DNA of 21,206 nucleotides from positions 1 through 21,206 of the IMG/VR virus record IMGVR_UViG_3300031951_001419. One strand, given 5' to 3'. The DNA comes from a virus. A model generated the notes under the pieces. The model made no database searches, was not told the DNA's origin, and saw only the letters and a list, made by a program, of their open reading frames with translations. The number at the start of each line of letters is the position of its first letter. The first letter of the stretch is position 1. Position numbers and translations under genes: made by a program. This document shows positions 1 to 6,515 of this stretch, one piece after another.

Positions 1-1
1 T

Positions 2-508
2 TCATTTTTTTAATTTGTATGCGATAGTAACTCTTAAATCAGTGAAGTTTTTAGATGGTGACTTACCACAGTGTAACCAGTTAGATGGGAACATTATAGC
101 ACTATTTGGCATTGGATGTATAGTGCTTATCACACCATCAGGATCAAGAATGACCGTTTCACCACCCCAGGATAAATTCCAATTTCTCATTGGGTAATAA
201 AGAAAAGTATATGCATTATCATCTTGATCATCGATATGGAATTCACCATCCAACCCAAATGTTTGACCATTTGCATAGACTCTCTCAATAGAAAGATCTT
301 CACCAATATGAGTTTTGATTTTTGAGAATAGATCCTCAGTGAAAAAAGAATGATCCTCTAGATTCATGTACCAGAAAAAATTCTTAGAGTCTGGATTACT
401 CAAGTGCCAGAACTCCCAATTAGGTTGGGTCAAATAATTCCAAATATTATCTACTTGCTTTTTATCAAATATATCAAGGTATTGACTAATCACGTTGTCT
501 CCAATCAT
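2..508 (-). CDS. 2OG-Fe(II) oxygenase, prolyl-4-hydroxylase-like
   Basis: Predicted non-heme iron, 2-oxoglutarate-dependent dioxygenase of 168 aa. The visible catalytic pattern is H91-x-D93 (in GEFHIDD), a distal H146 (in NWLHCG) and R159 (in DLRVTIAY), matching the HxD...H iron triad and the 2OG-binding Arg that follows it. The GGETVI strand at about residues 115-120 and the PNSAIMFPS segment at 135-142 fit the double-stranded beta-helix core. The ATG lies inside the preceding gene with a 23-nt overlap, suggesting translational coupling; no clear Shine-Dalgarno is seen. The stop TGA lies at the window edge, so the gene is complete. Such oxygenases are frequent in cyanomyoviruses; the substrate (protein residue, nucleobase or small molecule) cannot be told from sequence. 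Confidence 0.85.
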   Translation of the reverse strand: MIGDNVISQYLDIFDKKQVDNIWNYLTQPNWEFWHLSNPDSKNFFWYMNLEDHSFFTEDLFSKIKTHIGEDLSIERVYANGQTFGLDGEFHIDDQDDNAYTFLYYPMRNWNLSWGGETVILDPDGVISTIHPMPNSAIMFPSNWLHCGKSPSKNFTDLRVTIAYKLKK

Positions 509-806
509 CTGGTTTATCTTCTGCCCACCAGTCTACCATATCATCGACACTTTCAAAACTTCTTTTACCGAAACGTTCGTGTCCAGTGCCACCGATGTCA
601 AGTTGATTCAAAAAATCGTCTAGATCTCCTTCTTGCATATCAGGATTTTCTGCTTTTCTTCTTGCCTGACGAAGTATTGTTGCTGCTGATCGATTTACTT
701 TGGCAAGTTTTTCTGCCCAAATCATATCTTCTAAACTTACTTCTTTACCCCCTACAATGTTTTCACATATTGATTCAAGACGTAGGCGATATTGTGTCGA
801 AAGCAT
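486..806 (-). CDS. Conserved-type cyanophage hypothetical protein, 106 aa
   Basis: Small soluble, charged protein. The N-terminal half (residues 1-55) is predicted helical and rich in Arg/Lys/Glu, including the stretch RQARRKAENPDMQEGD. The C-terminus is acidic and tryptophan-rich and ends in KPDDWRQRD. I recall very similar proteins in cyanomyoviruses but no assigned function, and I see no catalytic motif. A GGAG ribosome binding site (813-816) sits 6 nt before the ATG, and a late-promoter-like octamer lies at 827-834. The 3' end overlaps the oxygenase start by 23 nt, so the two are probably co-translated. Confidence 0.8.
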   Translation of the reverse strand: MLSTQYRLRLESICENIVGGKEVSLEDMIWAEKLAKVNRSAATILRQARRKAENPDMQEGDLDDFLNQLDIGGTGHERFGKRSFESVDDMVDWWAEDKPDDWRQRD

Positions 807-812
807 ATCATT

Positions 813-816
813 CTCC
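813..816 (-). promoter_or_regulatory. Shine-Dalgarno GGAG for the 106-aa gene
   Basis: Minus-strand GGAG lies 6 nt before the ATG at 806. It supports that start over internal alternatives. Confidence 0.6.
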
Positions 817-825
817 AGATATAAC

Positions 826-1065
826 TTATTTATTTTTGGATTCTAACTCCTTCATCAACTCTTTGGCAAGTCTATTTGATCTTCTCCACATAGAATATCT
901 TGCCCATGGTGTTTTTGGATTATGAATTGCCCACCAACGAAAGATTGCAAATTGATTCTGTATAATTTTTGTAATATAAAAGAATGCTTTTGCAATACTT
1001 TCGTCTGTGACAATCAAATAGGCGACACAGGAAAAGATAATCAGATAGACATACTGTGTGGTCAT
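826..1065 (-). CDS. Small predicted membrane protein, 79 aa
   Basis: The N-terminus is hydrophobic (about residues 5-19, YVYLIIFSCVAYLIV), consistent with one membrane-spanning helix. It is followed by an aromatic and basic middle (FRWWAIHNPKTPWARY, about residues 42-57) and a basic amphipathic C-terminal helix rich in Arg, Lys and Glu. No enzymatic motif is visible. A cytoplasmic-membrane location is inferred from the N-terminal helix. The ATG overlaps the stop of the 56-aa gene before it (ATGA), indicating translational coupling within an operon. I recall proteins with this architecture in cyanomyoviruses, without a known role. Confidence 0.75.
   Translation of the reverse strand: MTTQYVYLIIFSCVAYLIVTDESIAKAFFYITKIIQNQFAIFRWWAIHNPKTPWARYSMWRRSNRLAKELMKELESKNK
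827..834 (-). promoter_or_regulatory. Late-promoter-like octamer AATAAATA
   Basis: The minus strand reads AATAAATA, one mismatch from the T4 late consensus TATAAATA, 20 nt before the ATG at 806. It overlaps the TAA stop (826-828) of the upstream gene. Such AT-rich octamers can occur by chance, so confidence is moderate, but the placement repeats at several structural genes in this window. Confidence 0.4.
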
Positions 1066-1232
1066 CGCCTTATTGTTTTGAGGTATTCCAGAACATGCTC
1101 ACGAACATCCATCAGTTCATTATAGCACTTCTGGTTGTGAGCACATTGCCTTAGTTCATGGTCTGGTTTGTGTACACTTTCGATAAACAAGTCCAATCCT
1201 CGATTCCACTTAACGTCAGGTGTTTCGTCCAT
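1062..1232 (-). CDS. Hypothetical protein, 56 aa
   Basis: The ORF reads MDETPDVKWNRGLDLF... and ends ...LEYLKTIRR. It is supported by its ATGA overlap with the next gene and by the lack of any other reading frame filling this gap between two tightly packed genes. The protein is predicted all-helical and has two cysteines (C30, C36) with a nearby His (H32), which could bind metal, but this is speculative. No Shine-Dalgarno is apparent; a short palindrome (TACAAT-gtg-ATTGTA) lies just before the start. Function unknown. Confidence 0.7.
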   Translation of the reverse strand: MDETPDVKWNRGLDLFIESVHKPDHELRQCAHNQKCYNELMDVREHVLEYLKTIRR

Positions 1233-1236
1233 AATC

Positions 1237-1251
1237 TACAATGTGATTGTA
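1237..1251. repeat. Short palindrome before the 56-aa gene
   Basis: Perfect 6-bp inverted repeat TACAAT / ATTGTA with a 3-nt spacer, ending 4 nt before the ATG at 1232 and in the position a ribosome binding site would take. It could be a small RNA hairpin or an operator; it could also be chance. Confidence 0.35.
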
Positions 1252-1255
1252 CTAT

Positions 1256-1489
1256 TTAACCAAAAAATTGATCGACAGTTGTACTTGCTTTTTTAGATGC
1301 CTTAATCTGCTTTAGGATATAAGATTTGGCAGCCGTGTAATTACTAGCAGTATGAACTTGCTGCCCATTATGAATGATAATGAATTTTTTACCCGTCCAA
1401 GGGACAGCAGCCCACATACCATCTTTGGTTACATAACCATTAGGATCTCCAGGTACATTATTCAAAATGCCTTCGTTTTGAATGTTCAT
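1256..1489 (-). CDS. Hypothetical protein, 77 aa
   Basis: A small protein with a probable beta-rich centre (GYVTKDGMWAAVPWTGKKF, roughly residues 18-36, then IIIHNGQQVHTA) and a helical basic C-terminus (YTAAKSYILKQIKASKK). The centre reads like a small beta-sheet domain with a motif for displaying or binding a ligand, but no family is recognised. The ATG overlaps the TGA of the 45-aa gene before it (ATGA), so it is likely translated by re-initiation. It belongs to the same compact unit of small genes that ends with the oxygenase. Confidence 0.75.
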   Translation of the reverse strand: MNIQNEGILNNVPGDPNGYVTKDGMWAAVPWTGKKFIIIHNGQQVHTASNYTAAKSYILKQIKASKKASTTVDQFFG

Positions 1490-1623
1490 ACCGCAGTCAC
1501 ACTGACAACTTTAGCAGTTGGATTTCGTGCCAGAGCAGTACGCTTAGCATCCTGATAATCCCGTGCTTCGACGTGCTCATAGAACACTTTACCAGCAACA
1601 TACAATTCAACTTTGCAACGCAT
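1486..1623 (-). CDS. Hypothetical protein, 45 aa
   Basis: The ORF begins MRCKVELYVAGKVFYEHVEA and ends ...AKVVSVTAV. It has a strong Shine-Dalgarno (AAGGAG, followed 7 nt later by the ATG) and a stop that overlaps the next start (ATGA). The predicted fold is beta-strand, helix (ARDYQDAKRTALAR), beta-strand, a plausible complete mini-domain. I recall near-identical short proteins in many cyanomyoviruses, function unknown. It is probably transcribed with the nuclease-like gene just upstream, whose stop is 17 nt before this start. Confidence 0.8.
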   Translation of the reverse strand: MRCKVELYVAGKVFYEHVEARDYQDAKRTALARNPTAKVVSVTAV

Positions 1624-1630
1624 TGGTTTT

Positions 1631-1636
1631 CTCCTT
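1631..1636 (-). promoter_or_regulatory. Shine-Dalgarno AAGGAG for the 45-aa gene
   Basis: The minus strand reads AAGGAG, then AAAACCA, then ATG. This is one of the best ribosome binding sites in the early-type region and supports the 45-aa gene as real. Confidence 0.65.
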
Positions 1637-1640
1637 AATA

Positions 1641-2198
1641 TCAAAAATTGAGATGATTATCGATTGCAGATTGAATCTGCTCAGAAAGTTGTGTTGGGGG
1701 AAGAATGGGAGTTACTTCACCGATGTCACACTTGTAGTAATCACCAAGACCAAACTTGGCAAACACTCCATCACCATCAGCAAAATAACGACTCCGTGCC
1801 ACATCATCCTCAACAACAATGACTTGATAAGTCGTGAGGCATAGAACGATTGCAACGTCGAAGGTTTGATCGTTCTTGAAGTCTTCCAGAGTCTTTTTGT
1901 TACCCTGAAAGTTCTTCATCTTTATGACTTGAGTTTGGTGTGGTGTGCGTTTGTAGAACAGATTTTGACGCATTTTCAATTCTACTTTCAAACCACCATA
2001 CACAAAGTCATATCCAATTTGATCAACACGTTCCAAGTCAGAAAACTTGGCAAGTGCCTTTTCAATTGTAGTTGATTTTGTAAAGTTGTCTGCCCTAGAG
2101 GTGAATCCAGAATCATCGTAGGTAGAACGAACAACTCCAAAAACTTTGTTCCAGTTGACACCTGTTTCTAGGTGATCAATGAGATTTGCGATTGTCAT
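1641..2198 (-). CDS. PD-(D/E)XK nuclease-like protein next to SF2 helicase
   Basis: I place the start at the ATG at 2198 (185 aa, MTIANLIDHLETG...). An in-frame TTG at 2261 would add 21 residues, but that TTG is the first three bases of a perfect -35 box, so it would lie upstream of the transcript. The centre has D64 (in QIGYDFVYGG), then E73-L-K75 (in LKVELKMRQN) on the next strand, and a following helix/strand with basic residues (QVIKMKN). This spacing fits the core of PD-(D/E)XK restriction/repair nucleases. It follows a DEAH helicase gene, suggesting a helicase-nuclease pair. A family cannot be named by eye; a non-catalytic DNA-binding protein remains possible. Confidence 0.6.
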   Translation of the reverse strand: MTIANLIDHLETGVNWNKVFGVVRSTYDDSGFTSRADNFTKSTTIEKALAKFSDLERVDQIGYDFVYGGLKVELKMRQNLFYKRTPHQTQVIKMKNFQGNKKTLEDFKNDQTFDVAIVLCLTTYQVIVVEDDVARSRYFADGDGVFAKFGLGDYYKCDIGEVTPILPPTQLSEQIQSAIDNHLNF

Positions 2199-2232
2199 AA
2201 TTGAACTAACTCTGTTAGTATCGAACGGGTCT

Positions 2233-2261
2233 ATTATAAAAGAAAGTGGTTGGTTTGTCAA
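2233..2261 (-). promoter_or_regulatory. Consensus sigma-70 promoter, nuclease-like gene
   Basis: Minus strand: TTGACA (2256-2261), exactly 17 nt, then TATAAT (2233-2238), a perfect match to the sigma-70 consensus. The -35 box starts 4 nt after the helicase stop (2266-2268). The expected transcription start near 2226 gives a leader of about 28 nt to the ATG at 2198. It would serve the nuclease-like gene and the small genes downstream, as an early promoter read by the host polymerase. Confidence 0.85.
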
Positions 2262-2265
2262 GGGG

Positions 2266-3501
2266 TCACCGACGAACGATGCTCACTGCCACGTCACCCT
2301 GCTTGAAGATGATGTCAACCACGTTCTGAACGGACTTGGCAGTGGCACCAGATGCCTTGTCAAAGGTCGGGCAGATCACCAGACCATAGGATTTGGTGTA
2401 CGATGCCAGATCACCTGCCTGAAGGGCACCAGAACGGATTCCAGCAGCATCTGAGGGGTGCAGACGCAGTGTACGTCCGACCGTCTGACCGATGCCCACA
2501 ACGTCCATAGAACGCATGAATACAACTGCCTCCAGTGCCGAAATGTTGATGCCTTCGGCAAGGATACTATGATGAAGAACCACAAACTTCTTGTCAGCAT
2601 CCTTACCCCATGCATTCAGAGTGTCAAAGAACACCTCACGGTTGACCTTCTGACCATCAATGAATGCACCGTGCTTAGCAGTAATGTGCATCACAGAATA
2701 ACCCTCTTCGGCAAGTTGATCGGCAAAGTCAGTTTGAGACAGCAAACCAATAATGTGCTTGGTTGCCTTCGCACAAATCAGAATCTTGTTGACAGGATTC
2801 TCAGAAATCACCTGCAGCAGATACTCACAGTCACGTTGAGCAATATCCTCACCCTTGACAGACAGACGCATTTGAGTTGCAATCACCTTAGGAGGAATGA
2901 TATAACCATTCTCCACCAGTTCGGGTGCAGGAACCTTAGCAATGATGCTACCGTAGACTGCAGTATCATTCATACCAGGTTTAGAAATCGTGGCAGAATA
3001 CTTCGGAGTTGCAGTAAAAAAGTAGCAACGATTTGCTTCCTGAGAGAAGTGCTCAACAGCAGGAAAGAAATCACGACGAACAGAATTGTGTGCTTCATCA
3101 AAATAAATGGTATTCACATTGATGTCTGCCTTGGCAATCTGCTGCAGAGAATTGTAGGTCGTAAAGATCAGTTTGTGACCTTGAGTTTGCTCTACCCAAG
3201 TACGAATCACATTCGGACGAGTGCTGCTGAAGTGGTGCGTCTCACCAGTGTGCACGTGCAGAACACGGGCATTGGTGATAAACTCAAGATACTCGGAAGA
3301 AAGTTGCTCTGCCAGAAGAATGCGTGGTGCCACAACTACAATCGTCTGAGCAGTTTCTTTCAGAAACTCTTGAATCGCATCGAAAATACCCACATTGGTC
3401 TTCCCACCACCAGTCGGAAACACACAGATACCCTTGTCATTCTGACGCAGTGCATCCAGAGCAATCTGCTGGTGAGGTCGGAGTTGAATCACAGGTCTCA
3501 T
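2266..3501 (-). CDS. SF2 DEAD/DEAH-box helicase, restriction-helicase-like
   Basis: ATP-dependent DNA translocase/helicase of 411 aa. Motifs in order: RPHQ near residues 8-11; Walker A TGGGKT at 30-35; motif Ia APR at 58-60; DEAH at 135-138; motif III TAT at 163-165; a second RecA-like domain with ICAKATKHI (about 242-250) and the SILAEGINI segment (312-320); and motif VI GQTVGRTLR at 338-346. The order and compact size resemble restriction-type (ResIII/type III R) helicase cores and T4 UvsW, but no extra nuclease or target-recognition domain is present. A PD-(D/E)XK-like protein follows. Base composition is richer in G+C than the fibre genes beside it. A role in recombination, host DNA degradation or exclusion of other DNA is inference. 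Confidence 0.85.
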   Translation of the reverse strand: MRPVIQLRPHQQIALDALRQNDKGICVFPTGGGKTNVGIFDAIQEFLKETAQTIVVVAPRILLAEQLSSEYLEFITNARVLHVHTGETHHFSSTRPNVIRTWVEQTQGHKLIFTTYNSLQQIAKADINVNTIYFDEAHNSVRRDFFPAVEHFSQEANRCYFFTATPKYSATISKPGMNDTAVYGSIIAKVPAPELVENGYIIPPKVIATQMRLSVKGEDIAQRDCEYLLQVISENPVNKILICAKATKHIIGLLSQTDFADQLAEEGYSVMHITAKHGAFIDGQKVNREVFFDTLNAWGKDADKKFVVLHHSILAEGINISALEAVVFMRSMDVVGIGQTVGRTLRLHPSDAAGIRSGALQAGDLASYTKSYGLVICPTFDKASGATAKSVQNVVDIIFKQGDVAVSIVRR

Positions 3502-3514
3502 TGCGTATGAAACT

Positions 3515-3522
3515 ATTATAGC
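3515..3522 (-). promoter_or_regulatory. Possible extended -10 element before the helicase
   Basis: The minus strand reads TGC-TATAAT ending 13 nt before the ATG at 3501. There is no good -35 box at 17 nt, but TGn-TATAAT can act as an extended -10. It lies immediately after the hairpin at 3527-3557. A start here would leave a leader of only about 7 nt. Confidence 0.4.
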
Positions 3523-3526
3523 AGAA

Positions 3527-3557
3527 AACCGTCCCTGGTGCGACCCAGTGGACGGTT
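3527..3557 (-). terminator. Hairpin after the fibre genes, candidate terminator
   Basis: AACCGTCC pairs with GGACGGTT (8 bp), and inside it CTGG pairs with CCAG, with one bulged T and a 6-nt loop. On the minus strand it is followed by TTCTGC (four T in all counting the stem end), a weak U-tract. It could end the late fibre transcript or attenuate transcription into the helicase gene from the promoter at 3600-3628. Confidence 0.5.
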
Positions 3558-3599
3558 CTTAAAGTGGCTCAGACTCTCATCTTCAACCAGGACAAAGGT

Positions 3600-3628
3600 A
3601 GTCTATAGGGTTTTTATGAAGTTGTCAA
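3600..3628 (-). promoter_or_regulatory. Sigma-70-like promoter for the helicase
   Basis: Minus strand: TTGACA (3623-3628), 17 nt, TAGACT (3600-3605), the latter matching 4 of 6 of the -10 consensus. The -35 box begins 3 nt after the stop of the 955-aa fibre gene, the same arrangement as the promoter at 2233-2261. Its transcript would carry the hairpin at 3527-3557 in a leader of about 90 nt. Confidence 0.55.
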
Positions 3629-3631
3629 GTG

Positions 3632-6499
3632 TTATACTGCGGTTGTAATACCGAACCAGTTACCTTTTAGTCTGACTTCTAATCTGTCTGTTGTTGAATT
3701 ATAAATGATTGCTCCACTCTGAATACCAGCAGTTGTCATAGTATTACGTTGAGTGGTTGTCATTGTTGGTGGAACAAATGCGCCAAATCCACTGTGATTA
3801 TTTGTATATGTCGCAACACCACAGAAAGTTGTTGCAGCAACAGCAACTTTTAACTGAGATGCAGTTATGTCATAAACAATTCCACCAGATGTAAGTCCAT
3901 CTGGTGTTGCTAAGTTTGCTCTAGCATGTCCTGCCCAATTTCCAGCACTAGGACCAGCAACATTAGGGTTCCACAATTGACTTACATAGTAAATATCTGA
4001 CGTTGATAATCTTGGTGGTATAAAGTAAGAGCTATTTGCACTATTGCCATATCCAACATCAAATGTAGATCTAATGTATAGTGTATTAAATCCAACTTTA
4101 CATAGATTATTATTGATAAATTGTAGACCCATTCCAATATTTTGTGCTCCAGTTAAACCTGGCCAATTTCCTGTTTCACTAGATGCAAGTGAAGGATGAA
4201 CTGCAATATAATCTTGAGAAATGATGTTAATGCCACCAGATCTTATTTGTATATCACCATAACCAGAGAATGGGAGAATGCCATTATTTGGAATAGTTGT
4301 TTGATAGTTTGCTAATAAAGTTTGATTTCTAGGATCAAAAAATCCTGTCGTTACACCAGCAACATAATCATAATAAATTTTTGACGTAGCAAATCCAAGA
4401 TCGGCATTTCTTAAAGTTGCTGGGCTGTAAATGTTTAATGGACTTGCAAAACCAGATGTTCCAATATTAACTCCACCAAAGAATGTAGTAATACCAATAA
4501 AAGATGAGACACCAGTTGCATTAAATGTACTTGTAACTTTTAACTGATTAAATGTTGATAATCCAGATTGAGTGTTAAAGTTTTGAGTTGTTGAGAATGT
4601 AGATAAACCAGTAACTGTGATGTTAGAGAATGTTGAAAGACCTGCATTTATACCAGCATCTAAGTCTAATCTACCTCTAATTTTGGTATTACCATTCACC
4701 ATCAATGAATATTGAGTGTCTGTTAATAATGGAACACTTTCATTGATAGACACTCTGCCGTCATAATTTAGATTTAATAATACTTTCGCATCAGAACCAG
4801 TTTTGAAGAAATATCCTCCAGTTTGAGTTCCAACTACAGCACCATTTCCTTTGTGAGTATGGAAATTAACTTCCCCAGAACCGTTATTATCAAGGTCTAA
4901 AACTTGTGTAAGTGGATTATATCTAATTCTCGCAGTGTTATTTCCACCCAATGCTTGTGAACCAAGACCGATATTTGCACTTCCTTGTTTAGAAATAACT
5001 TCTAATGTGGTTGTAGCATCTTTTACGATTGCAAAATCAGAGGTAAAGGTATCAGTTCCGACTCCAAGAGTTTCTACTCTAATCTTGTTTAGAGTCGTTA
5101 TACCAACAGATCGATTAAGGTTAGAAGTAATTAAATCTGGTAATCTCGCATCATTAATTGTTCCAGTTGTAATATTTGCACCATCGTAAAGATTTAAGGC
5201 AGTAGTTGCAATACCAACTAATCTTCCATCAAATCGTATTGCAGTTACAATGCCACTACTACCATTTAATGATATGGCATTACCTACGTCAAGTTCTGCA
5301 CTAATCGTTGTAAATCCAGTAACATTTAACTGCTGAGTTGTAGTTACACCTGAGATTTGAGCATTATTTGCTACTCTAATATTTCCTAATGTATCAATAA
5401 AGAATAATTCATTATCAGAACCTGAAAAATAATTTGAGAAGTAGTAAGAAGATGTACCACTTACACCTGCTCTAAAATATTGAGTAGTCCCTACTTGTTG
5501 AATGTTTCCTGTATTATTAAATTGTATTTGACCTGGTGTAATATAAGTTCTTGATGTACTACTTAAAACATCAACTGAACCAGCATTTCCTGCAGATGAA
5601 CTACCAAAAATTCCAGCTGGTGCTGCTCCAGTAACAGTTAATGCATTGGATTCAAGTCTTCCAAAAACTGTTGCACCATAACCTGTGGTTTCAAATTCTT
5701 TGCTATTATCATAATATAGTGCAACTGATCCATCTTGAGTGATTGTAATTGCAGTTTCTGCGGCAAATCCAGATGCTCCAGTAGCAAAAGTATAATCTTT
5801 GGCACGAATATAAAAATCAGTATTTGTTCCACTAAACTCATTACGGGTGGAACCGGAATTATAGTATAATTTTGCTGTCTGGGATGAACCACCAAGTATT
5901 AAACCCGTAGATGCAAGATTATATTCACCTAAAATAACATCACTTTGGAAAGTAGAAAGACCCGTTACTGTTAAGTTTGTTGCACCAATTCCACCTCTAA
6001 CATCTAATGTTCTTGTCGTAACTGTTGTACCAATACCAACATTACCGTTAAAACCAATCAAAAATGCAGTTGAACCAACACCAACTTGTAAAGGACCCAA
6101 TGAAACGGGTAAAACTCCATCAGTAAAAGGCCCTTGATAAATGTTAAATGATGTTGAGAGTGTTCCAGCATTTTTTACCCAACCATCAGTGGCAATCGCA
6201 ATGACATTTGCTAGTAAAGCACCATCACCACGGTAGGAAACTGCACTAATAATTCCAGTCGTTGGGTTAAAAAATACACTACTCCCAACAGTAACTAAAG
6301 ATTGAAATGTAGATGCCGATGATACTCTTAGTAATGTTGATTCTAGTAATCCATTAACTCTCGCAGTACCATAAACATCTAGGGGTCTGTTTGGTGCCGA
6401 CGTTCCGACACCAACATTTCCTCTTCCATCTACAAGGAACTTATCATTATCAACCTGTACACCACTTCTGAAATTAAAAGACTTCCTATAATTTGCCAT
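3632..6499 (-). CDS. Large tail fibre-like virion protein, 955 aa
   Basis: Long, repetitive, beta-rich protein low in Cys and rich in Gly, Thr, Ser and Asn, typical of trimeric phage fibres. It has NVGVGTSAPNRPLDVYG at residues 28-44 and NVGIGTTVTTRTLDVRG at 153-169, each a glycine loop followed by a beta-strand. Many LTVTGLSTFQ-like units recur, for example 176-185 and several later. The C-terminus has the PPTMTTTQRNTM...GAIIYNSTTDRLEVRLKGNW pattern seen at the ends of many fibre proteins. No S74 chaperone domain is present, unlike the adjacent 2008-aa protein, with which it shares the VGIGT repeats. The start is the ATG 17 nt after a GATAAATA octamer. Receptor binding or whisker function is inferred. 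Confidence 0.8.
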   Translation of the reverse strand: MANYRKSFNFRSGVQVDNDKFLVDGRGNVGVGTSAPNRPLDVYGTARVNGLLESTLLRVSSASTFQSLVTVGSSVFFNPTTGIISAVSYRGDGALLANVIAIATDGWVKNAGTLSTSFNIYQGPFTDGVLPVSLGPLQVGVGSTAFLIGFNGNVGIGTTVTTRTLDVRGGIGATNLTVTGLSTFQSDVILGEYNLASTGLILGGSSQTAKLYYNSGSTRNEFSGTNTDFYIRAKDYTFATGASGFAAETAITITQDGSVALYYDNSKEFETTGYGATVFGRLESNALTVTGAAPAGIFGSSSAGNAGSVDVLSSTSRTYITPGQIQFNNTGNIQQVGTTQYFRAGVSGTSSYYFSNYFSGSDNELFFIDTLGNIRVANNAQISGVTTTQQLNVTGFTTISAELDVGNAISLNGSSGIVTAIRFDGRLVGIATTALNLYDGANITTGTINDARLPDLITSNLNRSVGITTLNKIRVETLGVGTDTFTSDFAIVKDATTTLEVISKQGSANIGLGSQALGGNNTARIRYNPLTQVLDLDNNGSGEVNFHTHKGNGAVVGTQTGGYFFKTGSDAKVLLNLNYDGRVSINESVPLLTDTQYSLMVNGNTKIRGRLDLDAGINAGLSTFSNITVTGLSTFSTTQNFNTQSGLSTFNQLKVTSTFNATGVSSFIGITTFFGGVNIGTSGFASPLNIYSPATLRNADLGFATSKIYYDYVAGVTTGFFDPRNQTLLANYQTTIPNNGILPFSGYGDIQIRSGGINIISQDYIAVHPSLASSETGNWPGLTGAQNIGMGLQFINNNLCKVGFNTLYIRSTFDVGYGNSANSSYFIPPRLSTSDIYYVSQLWNPNVAGPSAGNWAGHARANLATPDGLTSGGIVYDITASQLKVAVAATTFCGVATYTNNHSGFGAFVPPTMTTTQRNTMTTAGIQSGAIIYNSTTDRLEVRLKGNWFGITTAV

Positions 6500-6515
6500 C
6501 TTCTATGGTTTTTAG

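Noticed and set aside
404-925. Plus-strand open frame of 173 codons
   Set aside because: It lies antisense across three packed minus-strand genes; no ribosome site or plausible domain.
2199-2261. TTG start giving a 206-aa nuclease-like protein
   Set aside because: The TTG is part of a perfect -35 box, upstream of the expected transcript start.
2458-3510. Plus-strand open frame of 350 codons opposite the helicase
   Set aside because: The minus strand holds a complete helicase with all motifs; the plus-strand frame has no recognisable domain and a Cys/His/Arg-rich composition typical of antisense translation.
5638-5895. Minus-strand frame of 85 codons inside the 955-aa fibre gene
   Set aside because: Shadow frame of a low-complexity, repeat-rich gene.
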